A stretch of DNA of 64,000 bases from Varanus komodoensis (GCF_004798865.1 NW_025335941.1:11574874-11638873), one strand, 5' to 3'; shown: positions 33,171 to 45,865, numbered from the stretch's first letter. Translations and numbers: made by a program. The notes: generated from the letters alone by a model not told the origin.

Positions 33171-34242
33171 TGTTACCTCTTATTCTTCATTGTTTTTCCC
33201 CCTTTATGGTCCCTATTGAGTGAAAGGGAAAAGCAGGTAACAAATCAAACAAAGAGAAGTCAATACTGATTTCTCTGTCCTATATTCCCATTGCACCAAG
33301 GTTAAGTAAGGCTATGTGGATGTAATCATTTTCCTTCCCATCTTCCTTAATAGATCTAAAGGTATCCAAAGATGGTTTGTGGCTTGTTTCTACATTTCAC
33401 CTTAATGTGTGATTTTAAAATAAAACTCTGTCATATATGGCAAAATGTATATGCAAAGTGCATAGATGAAAAAAAATGGAGTGGTGAAGCTGTGGAGGCT
33501 AAAGGTTACACTGACTAGGTTTGCAGAACATAATCATGGTGGCCTGCAAACCAGGGATGGCTTCTCTTGTTGCTTGAACCCAGCACCATGGTTGGTTAAG
33601 CACTCTGGCTGGGTTCAGATAACCCAACAGGCTGCCCCTGGTTTACAGACCATGATGAACACAGCCACGGTGTTTTTGCTTCTGAGCACCATTTTTATAT
33701 TTGTCAAGTAAGCAAACTGAAAGAGAGGTGCTGCTTTTCTGTAATATTTATTACATTTATTTTATATTGTACAAATACACAGGATTAAACTGTTAGTTAA
33801 GCCATGAAGTTGCTCTTCTGTGTGCTTGAAACTGCCTTTCAAAATACCACCATGATGTCACCTCACTCACTTCCATCAAATCTCTCCTCAAGCCCCCTCT
33901 TTTCAATGAGGTCTTTAGCTTATTCCACTAGTCCTTCTGCTGTACCATAGCTAAGTCTGTAACCAAGTCCAAGCATATGAGAGTGAAACAACACACGTTT
34001 CTGTATTTTTCTGTGCTTCCACTTCTTTGTTGTTCCTCTGTTCTTCCCCTCTGCTTCTTCAGAGCACAGACCTTACCCCTTGTACTCTATAATAAAGGGT
34101 CATGCACATTAGTGGAAATGTTTAAATCAATTAAAATAATAGCAGTCACATTGATGGTAGTGCTGAGTGGGTTCTGCCCTTAAAGGTAGCCTAGAAAATA
34201 TTTGCTTTATTATTATAGGGGTTGCAGTGGTGATGATAATGG

Positions 34243-34265
34243 ATCATCATCATCATCATCATCAA
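34243..34265. repeat. (ATC)n microsatellite
   Basis: About seven ATC/CAT units in a row. Confidence 0.85.
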
Positions 34266-34338
34266 AATAATCATAAAACTGACAGTGGGAGGAGGTTATA
34301 CTGAAGCTTGCATATTCATAATCTCTAGTATGGGCATG

Positions 34339-34597
34339 TTGTTGTTGTTGTTAGTCGCGAAGTCATGTCCGACCCATCGCAACCCCATGGACAACATTCC
34401 TCCAGGCCCTCCTGTCCTCCACCATCTCCCGGAATCTGCTTAAGCTCACACCAACTGTTTCAGTGACTTCATCTAGCCACCTCATTCTCTGCCGTCCCCT
34501 CCTTTTGCCATCTATTGTTCCCAGCATTAGGCTCTTCTCCAGGGAGTCCTTCCTTCTCATTAGGTGGCCAAAGTATTTGAGTTTCATCTTCAGGAGT
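34339..34597 (-). mobile_element. Bov-B (RTE) LINE, 5'-truncated 3' end
   Basis: On the minus strand the frame reads KMKLKYFGHLMRRKDSLEKS, then LMLGTIDGKRRGRQRMRWLD, then VTETVGVSLSRFREMVED and ends AWRNVVHGVAMGRT. This is the C-terminal end of Bov-B ORF2. The 3' end on the + strand is a GTTGTTGTTGTTGTTAG run. Only the last 80 or so codons remain, with an open frame, so the insertion is fairly young. The other copy is at 45866-46282. Confidence 0.9.
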
Positions 34598-34605
34598 ACG
34601 GGCAT

Positions 34606-36539
34606 ACATGTAAATTAATCATAGGTAGGATTATGGGGTACCGTATCATGAATGACCATGGGAAAGTCTCTCTCCTGTCACATCAGTATTTCTTGTATTG
34701 TGATCCTGCCCCATTCATAAGAGTAACAACTAGGAGAATTCAAATAAGCATATATCTAGGTAGAAGGATGAATGCTTGTAAATGCATGGTGTAGAATCAC
34801 TGGTTTAATGCTTTGTTTCTGAACTGGTTGCAGTGGAAATAATCCTTTCACTTGCATGGCTTGCTCACTATCAAACCTTGAATCCTGAATCATTTAAGCT
34901 AAGGAAGTGCAACTATGTTATCTGTAAAATGTTGGAAAGTGTGAAGTTATTTTATGCCAAAGGCCTTAAACCACAAGTATCACTCTTTTGCAAACTGCCA
35001 ACCTCACACATCCACCCTTTCATTTCCTCTTTGAGAATGTAATATTTAACAGCAGAAAGTAAGAGGTGGGCTGGGATGTGGAAGGGAGACATCTGAACAG
35101 GAGGCACAGTGCTATGGTGGTGTGTTCGTTGCAAAATGCAATTCTAATTATATAATCCATGTTCTGACATGACCAATTTACCGTTGGAAGAGCTTCTGCA
35201 CATGTACCTCAGTCTCTGGAGTTAAGCAATTTCCTGAAAACTTAGCAGACTTGATAGTTTCACTTCTTGTCAAAGTGTGGCAAAGAGAAGCATTTCACAA
35301 CACATCTGTATCCCTCGACCCAGCCAAATAATGATGAAATATTCTAGGAATGCACTGCATAGAAATTAGAAGGTGACAGTTTGAAGCCACAATGCTATTC
35401 TGTCTTGAGCTTCACTATGGGAGAATAAAGAGAATTTTTTGGGTGGGGGGGTTTATATTTCTTTGGAGGAGTGTGAGTTTATTTAAGGTCCTCACCTCTT
35501 CTCATTCTATTGCAGGCCTTTGCACTAAATGGCCTAGCAAGTGTTTGGTTTTTTGAAGTGAATGCTAAAAGCCATGACATCAAAGACATTTGCAGATTAG
35601 CCATGTTGGAGCGGATGGTTGTAATTTTGAAAGGAGCCCTGGATTCTAGCCAAAACCCTTTTGTCACTTTGATGGTATTCTATGAAATCGCAACAAACAG
35701 CTGGTAGATCTGGCAGATCCATGCAAGCTGTTATTTTATTTTTGCTCTTCTCACTTTTCTCTTTTGGGACAATTGTTGTCATCATTTACATAACGCTTTT
35801 AAATGTGCAAAGCCCTTTGCAGTTGTCATTTTTCTTGCAAGCAGTTCAACCCAGAGGAGGCGCTCCACCAAATCTCTCACCTTTGGAGCTGTACACATTC
35901 ATTTTCTACACGAATAGAAAATGCATCTCATTTAAATCATTCAAATTAACACATCACCATCCCATGGATTATTCTTCAGATTATATGTGGCATTCTCCTG
36001 GGTTACATGCTCTTGTAGCCATTTGTGCACGTCTCAACAAAACGATAACAACCACAGTAATATTAATGAAAACATCCAAGTAGATATTCCTAGGTTATAG
36101 TTCGCAGTTTTTCTTACAGCTGCTACACTGCTACAGACAAACTTGTGGTGAGTGTCTCAAGGGAACTTAGATCACATTTGTACCTGCACATTCTCCAAGG
36201 GGTGCTGCATGCAGTGGGTTAGGAGACAGCTATCAAGGGCGGCTGACCAAAACTGCTGCTTTCCACAGCACTGCCCAGAATCTGTGACACTTTGAGCCTG
36301 ATGCAGCAATTCCGTACTTCCTCAGCAACAATTTTCATTGTTGTGGAGTTTACTCCCAGGAAAGTGGTTATAGGATAGCACATGAGATGTTTGAGAGTAC
36401 AGACAGATACACATGGGACAGTTTTGTTTTTTCTTTGTCTTTCCAGTGATGCTTCTAATGTTTTGCTTTGTTCAGGATTGTATATTGCACTACAGAATCC
36501 AGATTGGTTAGTTGCTCTTGCTGGTAGGAAGAGTCAAGT
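34606..36539. other. Intron; orphan open frame after an acceptor-like tract
   Basis: At 35488-35515 a pyrimidine-rich tract ends in GCAG and is followed by an open frame on + (35510-35707, about 65 codons; AFALNGLASVWFFEVNAKSH near its start). The translation resembles no family I know, and no donor clearly bounds it. I treat it as probable conserved non-coding DNA or chance. Around 36340-36385 there is a degraded MITE arm (TTTACTCCCAGGAAAG). Confidence 0.3.
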
Positions 36540-36690
36540 GAAGCAGCCTTTTAAAATATTAAACCTGTAATGTTTTTACATTCAGTTTTGCTATTATATC
36601 ATATGGTTCTAGCTATTGTTTTGTGAGCTGCCAAGAAAGCTTTGGCTCTTGGGTGATATTGAAATGTGATAAAGAAATAAAAAACATCAA
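36540..36690 (+). mobile_element. L2-like LINE 3' tail
   Basis: TTTTGTGAGCTGCCAAGAAAGC followed by TGATATTGAAATGTGATAAAG and AAATAAAAAA matches the close of L2-like copies, similar to 8041-8095. Confidence 0.5.
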
Positions 36691-38079
36691 ACTATATGAA
36701 CTAGCATGCTGACTCATTCAGGCTAACCCTGTGGCAAGTGAACTAAACCATTAATATCACTCTGTCTGATGTACTGTTAGTGTATCTGTGGTTGCTACCA
36801 TGTTCAGTTTCATTGATTCCAGTACTGGATAAAAGGCATGCAATTTTTCCTGAACAATTTCTGTTGAATCATTTCACCCTTCCCATAATATTTTATAATA
36901 AGTCATGTTGTCCAGAAGCATTTTCCATATGCTTCTTCACATTCCAATAAATACAGAATCCAAGAAGGTCTTTGCTGATTCTGTTGCACCCATAGGAGCA
37001 ATTCCTGGTATAATAGGGCTTGTGTACTGCTAAAAATAACCTCCGAAACAAGCAGAAATGTGTTTTTCAAAATTGGGACTGGTTAGCAAAGCTCCCTTCT
37101 GTTGACCTGCCCCATTCCAGAAACACGTGCCTCCCTTCATTTTGAGTTATTACGTTAAGTGTGACAGTTCTGTTGTGTGAGTTGTGGATTGTGAGAATGC
37201 AGATGCTACCCAGTCGTCACAGTTGTTGTTCTCTACACTTGCCATGCTAATCTGAACATATACACTATCTTTGTTTCATTTCCTTCTAACTTGGTTTAAC
37301 AAATAGCCCTGAAGTCCCATCAGTGGGGAAAGTTAGATCTTATATTCTGTCATGTATTTTATAGTTTGAAAATATGTTTTCAAAATTATTGGGTAGAGTG
37401 GTATAAAAGTCTCTTCTTCCCCAGCTGCATTGTCAGAAAGTCTGTAATACACCAGGAGTGAGGGGTGGGTACCAGGTTAGGAAAGCCTGTCTTAATGTGT
37501 GGCACTGGGGCTCCTGTACAGAACTTTACGTTGCAGACATTAAGGTTTAATAAATATGCACATGTGAAACTTGCAGCTCAGGCTGGCCAGGCCCCCTCTT
37601 CAGTCATGAGTTCTTGAATATTAACTCCCTGAGTGGCTGTTGTTCTTTTAAAGTAGACAGTTTGGCTGTATATTATTTGCTGTATAATTGGGTGGAATGG
37701 GACTTGTTCGTATTGCACATGTGGACAGCTGACAAAGTGGTTTTTAGCCTATAATTCTTAAGATGGAGTCTGGGAACCAAACAGTTGTGTATCCAATACA
37801 ACAGCTTCTCCTGGTCTTTCTCTCCCTCACAATAAGAAATACGCACTTCCTGCAAACTAGTGCTGTGCAAATATTTCCATGCATCTGTTTTCCATCATGC
37901 CTAGCAGTAATTCTGAAGAACAGTGCCTTTATAGAGCTCCAGCTGCTTGCTTTTCTGAAGTATTCCTGTACTCTTTTTGACCATGAGTCTGTAAACAATC
38001 TACTCTGTTTCTGTTGTGAAGAATTAGTGTTGTTGGCCACTAGTAATGGATTTTACCAGCTCTTTATCAGGTTGGAGTC
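36691..38079. other. Intron, nothing recognised
   Basis: AT-rich DNA. A MITE-edge-like ACCAGGTTAGGAAAGCCTG occurs at 37471-37489 without a recognisable partner arm. Confidence 0.35.
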
Positions 38080-38525
38080 ATGTTACGTTTCTCAGAAAGT
38101 CAAGCATGGGAATGGGACAGCACCATGGAGAGCTCCTACCAGGATGGATTGCCAGGCAAGCTTGTGCGTAGACTGTTCCAACAATTGGCTTTAAACAGAG
38201 ACAGGGGGCTTCCTGGTGAGCCCTAACTGAGGGGAGTTTCCTAAAGGGGAGCCTGTCAGCTCGTCCCACACATTACATGAAGGGATTTTGCTTGATTTTG
38301 AAGCTTCTGACCATAATGCCATAGAGGCAACTGGGGTGTGTTGGTGATTTCAGAACCCGAATGCTCAGAATCTGAAGCCGGCAAGTTGGCTTTCTTTGTG
38401 GCTGATCCCAGGGGCTTATCTGGGGCTGAGGGCCCTGAGGTGAGAGGGGCTTCCGAGGGTATTTCTGTGGGCACATCCTCTTTGGGCTGTGAAAGGTCTA
38501 TATCAGCAACTGAGGAAAGTTAGTA
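38080..38525. other. GC-raised segment, possible old repeat
   Basis: An isolated GC-richer block with open frames on both strands (for example + 38338-38523 and - 38256-38474). The + frame is rich in Glu, Gly and Ser. No family or terminal repeats were recognised. Confidence 0.25.
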
Positions 38526-39474
38526 AGAATGCTGGGCCATGGTGACAGTTGTTCTGTGTTCCATTTAGTCATTCTGTAGTTGCTACTTTTTGAATAATGA
38601 TGTTAGACATTAAGTCCAGCATTTTCAAAATGTATTTTTGATATTTGGAAAAGCTGAAATGATTCCCAAAGGGGAGTTTTACTCAGAATATTCCTGAAGC
38701 AAATAACTTTGCTTGAATGCTCAGAACTGTAGTTTTTTCAAGGATCCAGTCCTTGGCAGGTAAATAACTTTTCTTACTGTCAGGCACAGGTTATTTTAGT
38801 CAACAGGAGATTCAGGAAAGGCATTGTGTGATTTTCTTTTTAAACCTTGTTCTTGCTAATATAAATGCTGACAAATTGCATGGCTGTAGCTCTGAAGCTC
38901 CCTAAATGGGGTTTTTGTCAAAGCCTTTAGAATGAAATGCTTACTGGGAGAAACTCTGTGTGGCAGAGCTGGGGGAAGGGTCCTAATTATTATGCATCAT
39001 GACACAATATATTAATGCATCTTGGTTGCTTTTCAGCTTTTTAAACTCTTGTTATAGATGGTGAGACTAATATAAATGGGCAGACAATGAAAGGTTCTGC
39101 CAAGCATTCTTATGATGTCATATTTTGCTTCCAAGAAATTTCACTGCAGCCATTCTTAACAACTGAAAAGTATGTCTTGAAAAAACATATTAACATGGTT
39201 CTAGGTGACAGCCAAGGCAAAGGTATTCATATATATTGACGTATGCATGCTAGTGTAAAAAGCTCCTTGTTTGGCTGTTTACTTGTTCTGAGTTTGTGGA
39301 TGCTTGCCCCTTCACACAGCCAAGATAATGGCAGAATGCTAGCTTCATTTTACAAGATTTTATTTTGTTCAGTTAAGATAAAATTGAATTGACTGTGCTT
39401 CCTTTTTTCTTTATGTTAGTCCAGGGAGGGGACACTCCATTAACGTTAGTGATAACTTTTCTTCTGCTACTAGT

Positions 39475-39655
39475 TTTTATTAGATTTGTGTCCTGCCTTT
39501 TTTCCAGGGAAGACAAAGTGGCATCTATGCTTTTTCTCTAGGATAGGCTTAGAACTAGAGCCTGGACTAACTGGGTGAGTTTCATGGCTGATTGGAATTT
39601 TAAGCTTGGCTTCCCCTGATTCTAGTCCTAAACTCTAACCATTCCATTATAGTGG
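39475..39655 (-). mobile_element. tRNA-derived CORE/MIR-like SINE, minus strand
   Basis: On the + strand, GATAGGCTTAGAACTAGAGC, CTGGGTGAGTTTCATGGCTG, then GATTCTAGTCC (B box, antisense) and ACTCTAACCATTCCATTATA (A box, antisense) appear in order. This is the reverse complement of the SINE at 27221-27416 and 55821-55990. Confidence 0.65.
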
Positions 39656-39924
39656 CAAGGGGGCTGGGCTGTTTGCTGGGACCATGTAGGAGGAAGAAGG
39701 GGTTGAATTTCCCTCCTTTCATGGGCTGCCATTGTGAGGAAAATTCGGACACACTGTCCTTGCTAGTACAACTGACATGGCTGTTCATCTATTTAATGTC
39801 ACATTTGGTTCTTCCTTAACAAAAGTTTAACATCTAAGATTGCCTCTGCCCCTTCAAGGAGAAAAAAGAACAACAGTGTATTAGATGCAATGAATGATGT
39901 CATGTGAGCTATTGGTTAACAATT

Positions 39925-40002
39925 CCATGGATGCTTACTATGGAATAAGCCCCACTGAAGGCAGGAGGAATTACCAATTAAAATTACATAGGATTATTGT
40001 GC
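39925..40002. mobile_element. Palindromic MITE (AAGCCCCACTGA type)
   Basis: GGATGCTTACTATGGAATAAGC, CCCACTGAAGG and TTACATAGGATTATTGTGC match the same short family as 26745-26830. Confidence 0.45.
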
Positions 40003-40900
40003 ACAACACACATTTACATGTGTGGTAAAGTTGGCGTGTTGTTCAACACTGTGCTTGCCACTGTGGAAATAGGATGGATGCCCCTCATTGTTGGTGGTTG
40101 TGTGAGTTGGTTGTACATCAAACTGAAAGCAGGTTTTAACATATGCAGGTAAAGCTTCAGGGAAAAAGTGTAATTGACTTAGCACAGAGACAATGGCCAA
40201 ATGTTAATTCTCAGATGTATCTCCATGCTGCAGATGAGGGGCTGAGGTTTGCCATTTGGAGTTAGTAAATTACAATGCTGTCCAGAGGCTGCTACAGAGA
40301 TTGCAAGCACTTAGAATAAGTAAAAAATATAGACATATAAGATGCACTTAGAACACTCTGAAGTGTGATAGAAATGTTTTGTGTTATCAGCAGAATATGT
40401 GATAAACTCATATTGAGTGAAAATTGTATTCAATATAAATAAGATTTTATCTTACAGATTTTAACAATAGCAGTTCTTGAGTCTTTTTTGTATTTCTTTC
40501 CTGCGTTAAGGTATTTGCTTCTCTTCTTACACCAGACTAATGATAATAATAATTAAAAAGCAAAGGAGAGAGAATATTCTACTTGCGAGCCCTAATGGTT
40601 TGGGAATCAGAGGTCCCTGGATCAATTTCTTGCTGGAATGGAGTTCTTGCAAATAAGGATAATCCTTCATTTGTTGTTTACTCACTTGGAAACGTTTTTG
40701 TATTTTGCAATTTTCTGCATTTGCCTTTTGCAATCTTTTTTCTATTGCTGACAGAAAGCATTTCTCTTAGCTGTTCAGTTTGTAAGTTATGGTTGAGATG
40801 GTGTTTTCTCTTCTTAGCTGGGGTTTTCAATGGCGTACAAAAATTGGAAATGACTACATTTGAGGCTTGCCCATGCTTGTTATTGCCAGGCAGCTTGGTG

Positions 40901-40954
40901 TTCCTTTCCTTTCCTTTCCTTTCCTTTCCTTTCCTTTCCTTTCCTTTCCTTTCT
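40901..40954. repeat. (TTCCT)n pentanucleotide microsatellite
   Basis: About ten to eleven uninterrupted TTCCT units, a polypurine-polypyrimidine tract able to form triplex DNA. Unbroken units imply that it is still length-variable. Confidence 0.92.
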
Positions 40955-41942
40955 GTGATGGCTTGAAGCTACTTTGAAGAAATATTTTTGAAAATTATTT
41001 CCAAAGCTACTTTAAAAGTAATAATAAAAATAATAACACCCCTATGGTATTGTGTATAACAAAATGGAAGCAAAAATCTCAAAGAGAAAGGACACCTGTA
41101 AGAACAGACAAAACTTCCTTATGCTGAGCTTCTGTGAGGAGTTCATTATATACTGTGGTGCAATTGGCATAAAGGCACAGCTCTTCACCACCACAGTCCC
41201 CACATGGTGTAGAGCTGGAACTCTGTGAAGAGCTGGAGCAGAAGCTGGGGGGTGTCATGAGGTACTTTTGATTAGCACCAGAAGCTTGGCTTGAAATTGG
41301 AAACAATAAGTGTGATTGACAGATCAATCTATACCTGCCTTGAAAGTTCTGACATGGGGAAGAAAATAAAAAGCAACATTAAGTGTAATTAGCTGGTCTC
41401 CTTCTTCTTTTCTTCTGTTTATTAAAACTCAAAATAAAACCTTCTATTGAAACATTCTTCAGTTGAAATGTAACAGATTACAGAATGGTATGAACACAAA
41501 ATAGACTTTTACTGTCCTCTTTTGGAAAAGCTTCTGACTCCAGCCTCAGGGTGGCTCTTGCTGCTCGAGAGCTTGACAGCAGACAGTTGTGTGTTGCAAA
41601 AGGGGCTGGAGGATCTTTGGAAGAAACCATATCACTGTTTTCAGTCCATGCATTGCTTCATCCATGCTTTTTGGAGAGAGAGACTCCCTGCAGAATTGAC
41701 CCGTTGAACTAATCAGAGACATCATTCTGCAGGAGGGATGAGGGACACACACTGGAAAACCCAGATGCCCGATCGCCTCTAAAGGTCATAAGGACAGGGG
41801 AATCCTATAATAATCAACCCTGCTCAGAAAGCAGGGACTCATCTCTGAGTCGAAACTATCTTGGCAAAGGGAAGGGGAGCATATCAGAAGATGCAAGAGG
41901 ACAATGGGGCTATGCAAGCTCATGCCATAATAAACAAATAGT
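40955..41942. other. Intron, nothing recognised
   Basis: AT-rich to mixed DNA with short open frames on both strands and no recognised repeat. Confidence 0.35.
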
Positions 41943-42165
41943 ATTTAAAGCAGGGGTCTCAAACTCAACTTACTCGGGAGCTGCTGGAAGTAGAGTCTGG
42001 GTGAGGCTGGGCTGCATCAAGTGTTCCAGCACCGCGGTGGGGGTGGGCCGCTCATCCCATGGCCGGCCCGGGCGCCACTTTGAAGGCCGCAGGGCCCCTC
42101 CCCCGCACCCCACCCATCCCGGCAATTGGCCTGTGGGCCGCCAGTTTGAGACCCCTGCTTTAAAG
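41943..42165. mobile_element. hAT-type MITE, copy 1, with 8-bp TSD
   Basis: The element is 41951-42157 (207 bp). Its terminal inverted repeats are CAGGGGTCTCAAACTC-like on the left and CAGTTTGAGACCCCTG on the right. Flanks ATTTAAAG (41943-41950) and CTTTAAAG (42158-42165) form an 8-bp duplication with one mismatch, the hAT signature. The interior is GC-rich and has no transposase. It is homologous, in inverted orientation, to 61684-61895. Confidence 0.88.
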
Positions 42166-42654
42166 TGTCACAAAGCTATTGTTTTTGTTGCAACAGATGT
42201 AATGTGGCTGCCCCTTCAGAAAAAAGTTTTACTGGCTTATCCAGGTATTGTAAGATGTTCTATCCATGGATTGTTTACTGAGGTGTCTGAACTTGGAACT
42301 CTAGCTTGATCCAGACCATTGTGACTTTTCTATAAAATGTGATGTTTCCCTATTTCTTCTATTCTCTCATTGGGATTAAGAATGGGTAATACTTTTCCAG
42401 AGTAGTCGTTGGGGGAGGAATTCTTCATTTTCTAAGTGGGAGTTTGCTTTAGCCTTTTCAAAACTTTTGGGGCCCCGTTTCTCATTTCCAACCATAATAT
42501 AAAGGGCTGCATTAATTTCAAGTGTGAGGTGACCTGGGGCTGTCTGAGTCTCCAGAGCAAAGTAAAACAAAAGTGACAAGGGAAAAATCATCATCCATTG
42601 TTGCCTGATGACAGAGACGTTTTTAAAAATCAAACACTCTGCTATAGCCTGGCT

Positions 42655-43035
42655 GTGCATGGAGTAAAATCTAATTAATTTTAAATGAGATGAATAAATA
42701 ATTTAACTGCATCACTAATATCGGCTTTTATAGTTTAACTCCGTGAAAAATCATTTCAATTAGAAAGTGCTACTCAGCTTCATGTGCAAAGAGGCTTCAG
42801 GATAGATACAAAGTATTTTCTGTGATTATTTTTAGGCACAAAATGTCTGTTTTTACAGCAGGAATTATATTAAAAATATAATGAGTACTAAGGAGAAGAG
42901 GAGAGAACATCCACTTATCTTTCCTCTGATAGGGTAAGTGAGTTACTTCAAAATTTATGAATTAATAAGTGTTTGACAAAGAGGGCCCAATTTGTCAAAA
43001 ATGCTTTCGCTTCCGGTGTCTTCATGTTATATGTA
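42655..43035. other. ATTA-rich repeat-free patch, candidate CNE
   Basis: CTAATTAATTTTAAATGAG, ATGAATAAATAATTTAAC and TTTCAATTAGAAAG lie close together, and the patch keeps CpGs (TATCGGC, CTCCGTG). No repeat match seen. This looks like an enhancer-type conserved element; function is inferred from composition only. Confidence 0.3.
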
Positions 43036-43061
43036 TGACATGGCCTCAGCTTCCGCATTAA

Positions 43062-45250
43062 TTATAGAACCATGGAGGTAGAGGGGATCTCATAGTCCAT
43101 CTAGTGCGACCGTCTGCTCAGTTCAGGAAAGACTGAACTGGAGCATCTTCAGCAGATGGCTGAGCTGCTTCCAGTGAGGGAGAGCCCACAACCGTTGGTT
43201 CCATGGCCACTGTTCTCACCCTTAAGACACTTTTCCTAACATGCATCCGGAATCTACCCTCCTGTAATTAAAACCCATCAGATCTTGTTCGTAAACCTGT
43301 CAGTGGCAGGAACCCTTTTCCTTTTCTATCTGGCAGGTATATTTGAGTGCTTTCATACTCACTGTCATTCTCTTCTTTAGGGTAAACATATGCTGCTCAT
43401 TCAGCCTTTTTTTCACAGAGTCTGAGTTCTATACCGCTGACCATCTTAATTGCTCTCCTTACAACTCATTGCAGTTTGTCTGAAGTGACATGCCCAGAAC
43501 TGGACAGTGTATGCCACATTATACTATCACATAGTAGCATGTAGGTCAAGATTATCCTTTATTTATCTTTCACTTAACTGTAGTTTAGACACAAACACAG
43601 ACATTCAGACTGGGGAGCACTGCATTTTGGAAAAGGAGGATTGAAGAACAGCACCATCATTTTCCTTCTTGGAATTGCTCTTCTCTGCTGGTAGGGGCTT
43701 CACAAACAGAGAAATGACTCCACTGGCATCCACTGAGGGGGAAGATTTAGCCCTCTCCTGGAGTATAGTGGTCGTAAGCTGAATGGGGGACACATGTACT
43801 CACACTAGAGTAAATTAAAAGACAATTCTGAGCTACCCTCTATGTGATTAGTTGTAATGTGTCATTTGGTTTTGCATGTTGATTAACACAACCTAAATTG
43901 CTTTAGCCTTCTTTTCCAGCTATTTCAGACTGCTGAGTTATGCACAGCATGTAAAGTCCAACTAAAACCCCACAGTTCTTTTTACAAGTGCTTGTGCCAA
44001 GTAAGGTGTCATTCATCCTATGGCTGTACAGAGATTTTCTGTGCAACTTAATTTTGTTTCTCACCCTGGTTTTTCATTCATCCATGTTATTCTGAATTAA
44101 AAATGTGGGAGGACTCTGTTTTGAGGGGTGGGCATCTGTTGGATTCCTTGCACTAAGTTCCCTGGACCCCATAGCTGTCTTTGTAGCAGTCCCGAGTCCA
44201 TGTTCCTGCAAGCAGACCCAGTGCTTGTGGGGTGATCACCACGAATCAAGCCCCATGTGTTGCTCAAGCAGAGTCCTCCTTTTGCACCACATGCATCAGG
44301 GGCTTGTGCTGCTACATCCAGTGTGTGAGAAGGTTGCTGGTTGCAGAGTCTTCATTCAGTGAACATTTCCACAACCGGGTCAAACACAAAAGGATGTCTT
44401 TGAAGGCTAGAGGGACAGACTCCATTAGGTTTTGCCTCAGCCTAATTCTGAATTATATCTTTGTTCTGGGATATCAGCTAATCTTTCAAGTTTTGGATTA
44501 TCCATAAATCTGATGAAGATTACCACCACCATTAATATAAATCAGGGTCAGAATCAATTTTTGGGGAAGCTTTCAGGGGAAGAGTTCCAGTGATGGATGG
44601 AAAAAAAGAAGGGGGGGGGGTAGTGCCAAAAAATATGACCTGCAGGATACCTGAGCTCATAGTGCCAGTAATTAAGCCTGAAGAGAGGGATTTTAACCTT
44701 TTGCAATGGAAATAAAGCTGTACAAAAGCTGAGAAGCCACCTAACATTTGAGAAAGGGGGTGGGCCACGTCATCTGAGGAGTTAGCCCCCAGACCTGAGG
44801 TTCCCCACCATGATCTCAGTCATTGACAATGATATTGAGAACTCCCGGGCTCACGATGGAGCCCTACAGGACCTCGCTTGAAATGTTCTTCCAGTATATG
44901 AAGAGCCATTGAAGAGCACTTGCTGACTGTGTTTTTCCAAACCTGAATCCACCTGATGGTATTATCATTAAGTCCAGTTTGCTAACCGATATGTTTTAGG
45001 AATTTTATCAAATTCCTTGCTGAAATCAATAGTGTGTCCTTGGCATTCCTATAGCTCAGTAAGCTAGTACTGTAACCCCATCAAGAAAGAAATATGATTA
45101 GACTGGTAGGTTTCATTTTTTAAAATTCACACTTGCTTCTACTAATTACAGCATATTTATCAGATAGATAAAGATTCAGGTTCCTGAATGGAATGCAATG
45201 GATCAGATTCCTTTGCTATCCATTCTAGCTGAAGATGATGGAAAGAATCT
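43062..45250 (-). mobile_element. Long CR1 LINE relic, about 2.2 kb
   Basis: Read on the + strand it starts like the antisense 3' end of CR1 (AGAACCATGGAGGTAGAGGG, then GATCTCATAGTCCATCTAGT). It continues with AGACACTTTTCCTAACATGC, TTCATACTCACTGTC and CCCAGAACTGGACAGTGTATG. Then come TTCTTTTTACAAGTGCTTG (about 43977), GACAATGATATTGAGAACTC (about 44825), CCACCTGATGGTATTATC (about 44950), and TTTATCAAATTCCTTGCTGA (about 45005). All are in CR1 ORF2-to-3' UTR order. Parts between (43560-43800, 44100-44450) are very diverged. It is old and non-coding. Confidence 0.6.
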
Positions 45251-45865
45251 TATACAGGCATTCAGCCTGCACAGGCAAGGGCTAAAAGTGTGGTAGGTCG
45301 GAGGGCATGTTTGCAAGTCCTGGGCCAAACAACCCTGGCCCCTGGTGCCCTCTGCAGTTGTAATAAGTGCTTGCAAATTTTCCTGTGATTTGCAGCCCTG
45401 ATAAGCCAGGGCTCAGCTGAATTTAACCCCCTTAGCACTAAACACAAAGGTCTTTAGGGATACACATGTGGATTGAGGGCAGGGCTGCACTGGCTTGCAT
45501 GTCCTTGCCCTGATCTATGGAGGTTGAATCCCTGTGTAGGGCTAGAAGATCTGAGAGAAACCTGGCAAGTCATTTTCATTGTCTAGGATGCAATTTATCT
45601 GTCCTTGAAGACTTGAACTCATTTAAGGCAGTTAAAGTATAAGTATATTATCCTATGATTGCCTCAAGAGCAACAGGAGATAATCTATAAATTCCTTCTC
45701 ACCCTGTTACCTCTTTGGCACAGTTGATAAGAGATTTCCCTGGTAGAGGTGACCTTGTGGAAGTATTATTTCTGGCTCAGTACATGTTGACTAGACCAGT
45801 GAAATGTGTACCTCTTATTAGTAGATATGGGTGAGTAGAAAGACTAAAGCCAAATTTAGGACTAG

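Noticed and set aside
33520-33675. MITE built on AACCATGG/CCATGGTT-like arms
   Set aside because: Pieces such as CACCATGGTTGGTTAAG and GGTTTACAGACCATGATG hint at an inverted-repeat element, but ends and target duplication could not be defined.
8491-40954. CRISPR-like array
   Set aside because: The only regular repeats are microsatellites (CCCT, TTCCT, CA, AT), with no spacers; the DNA is vertebrate.
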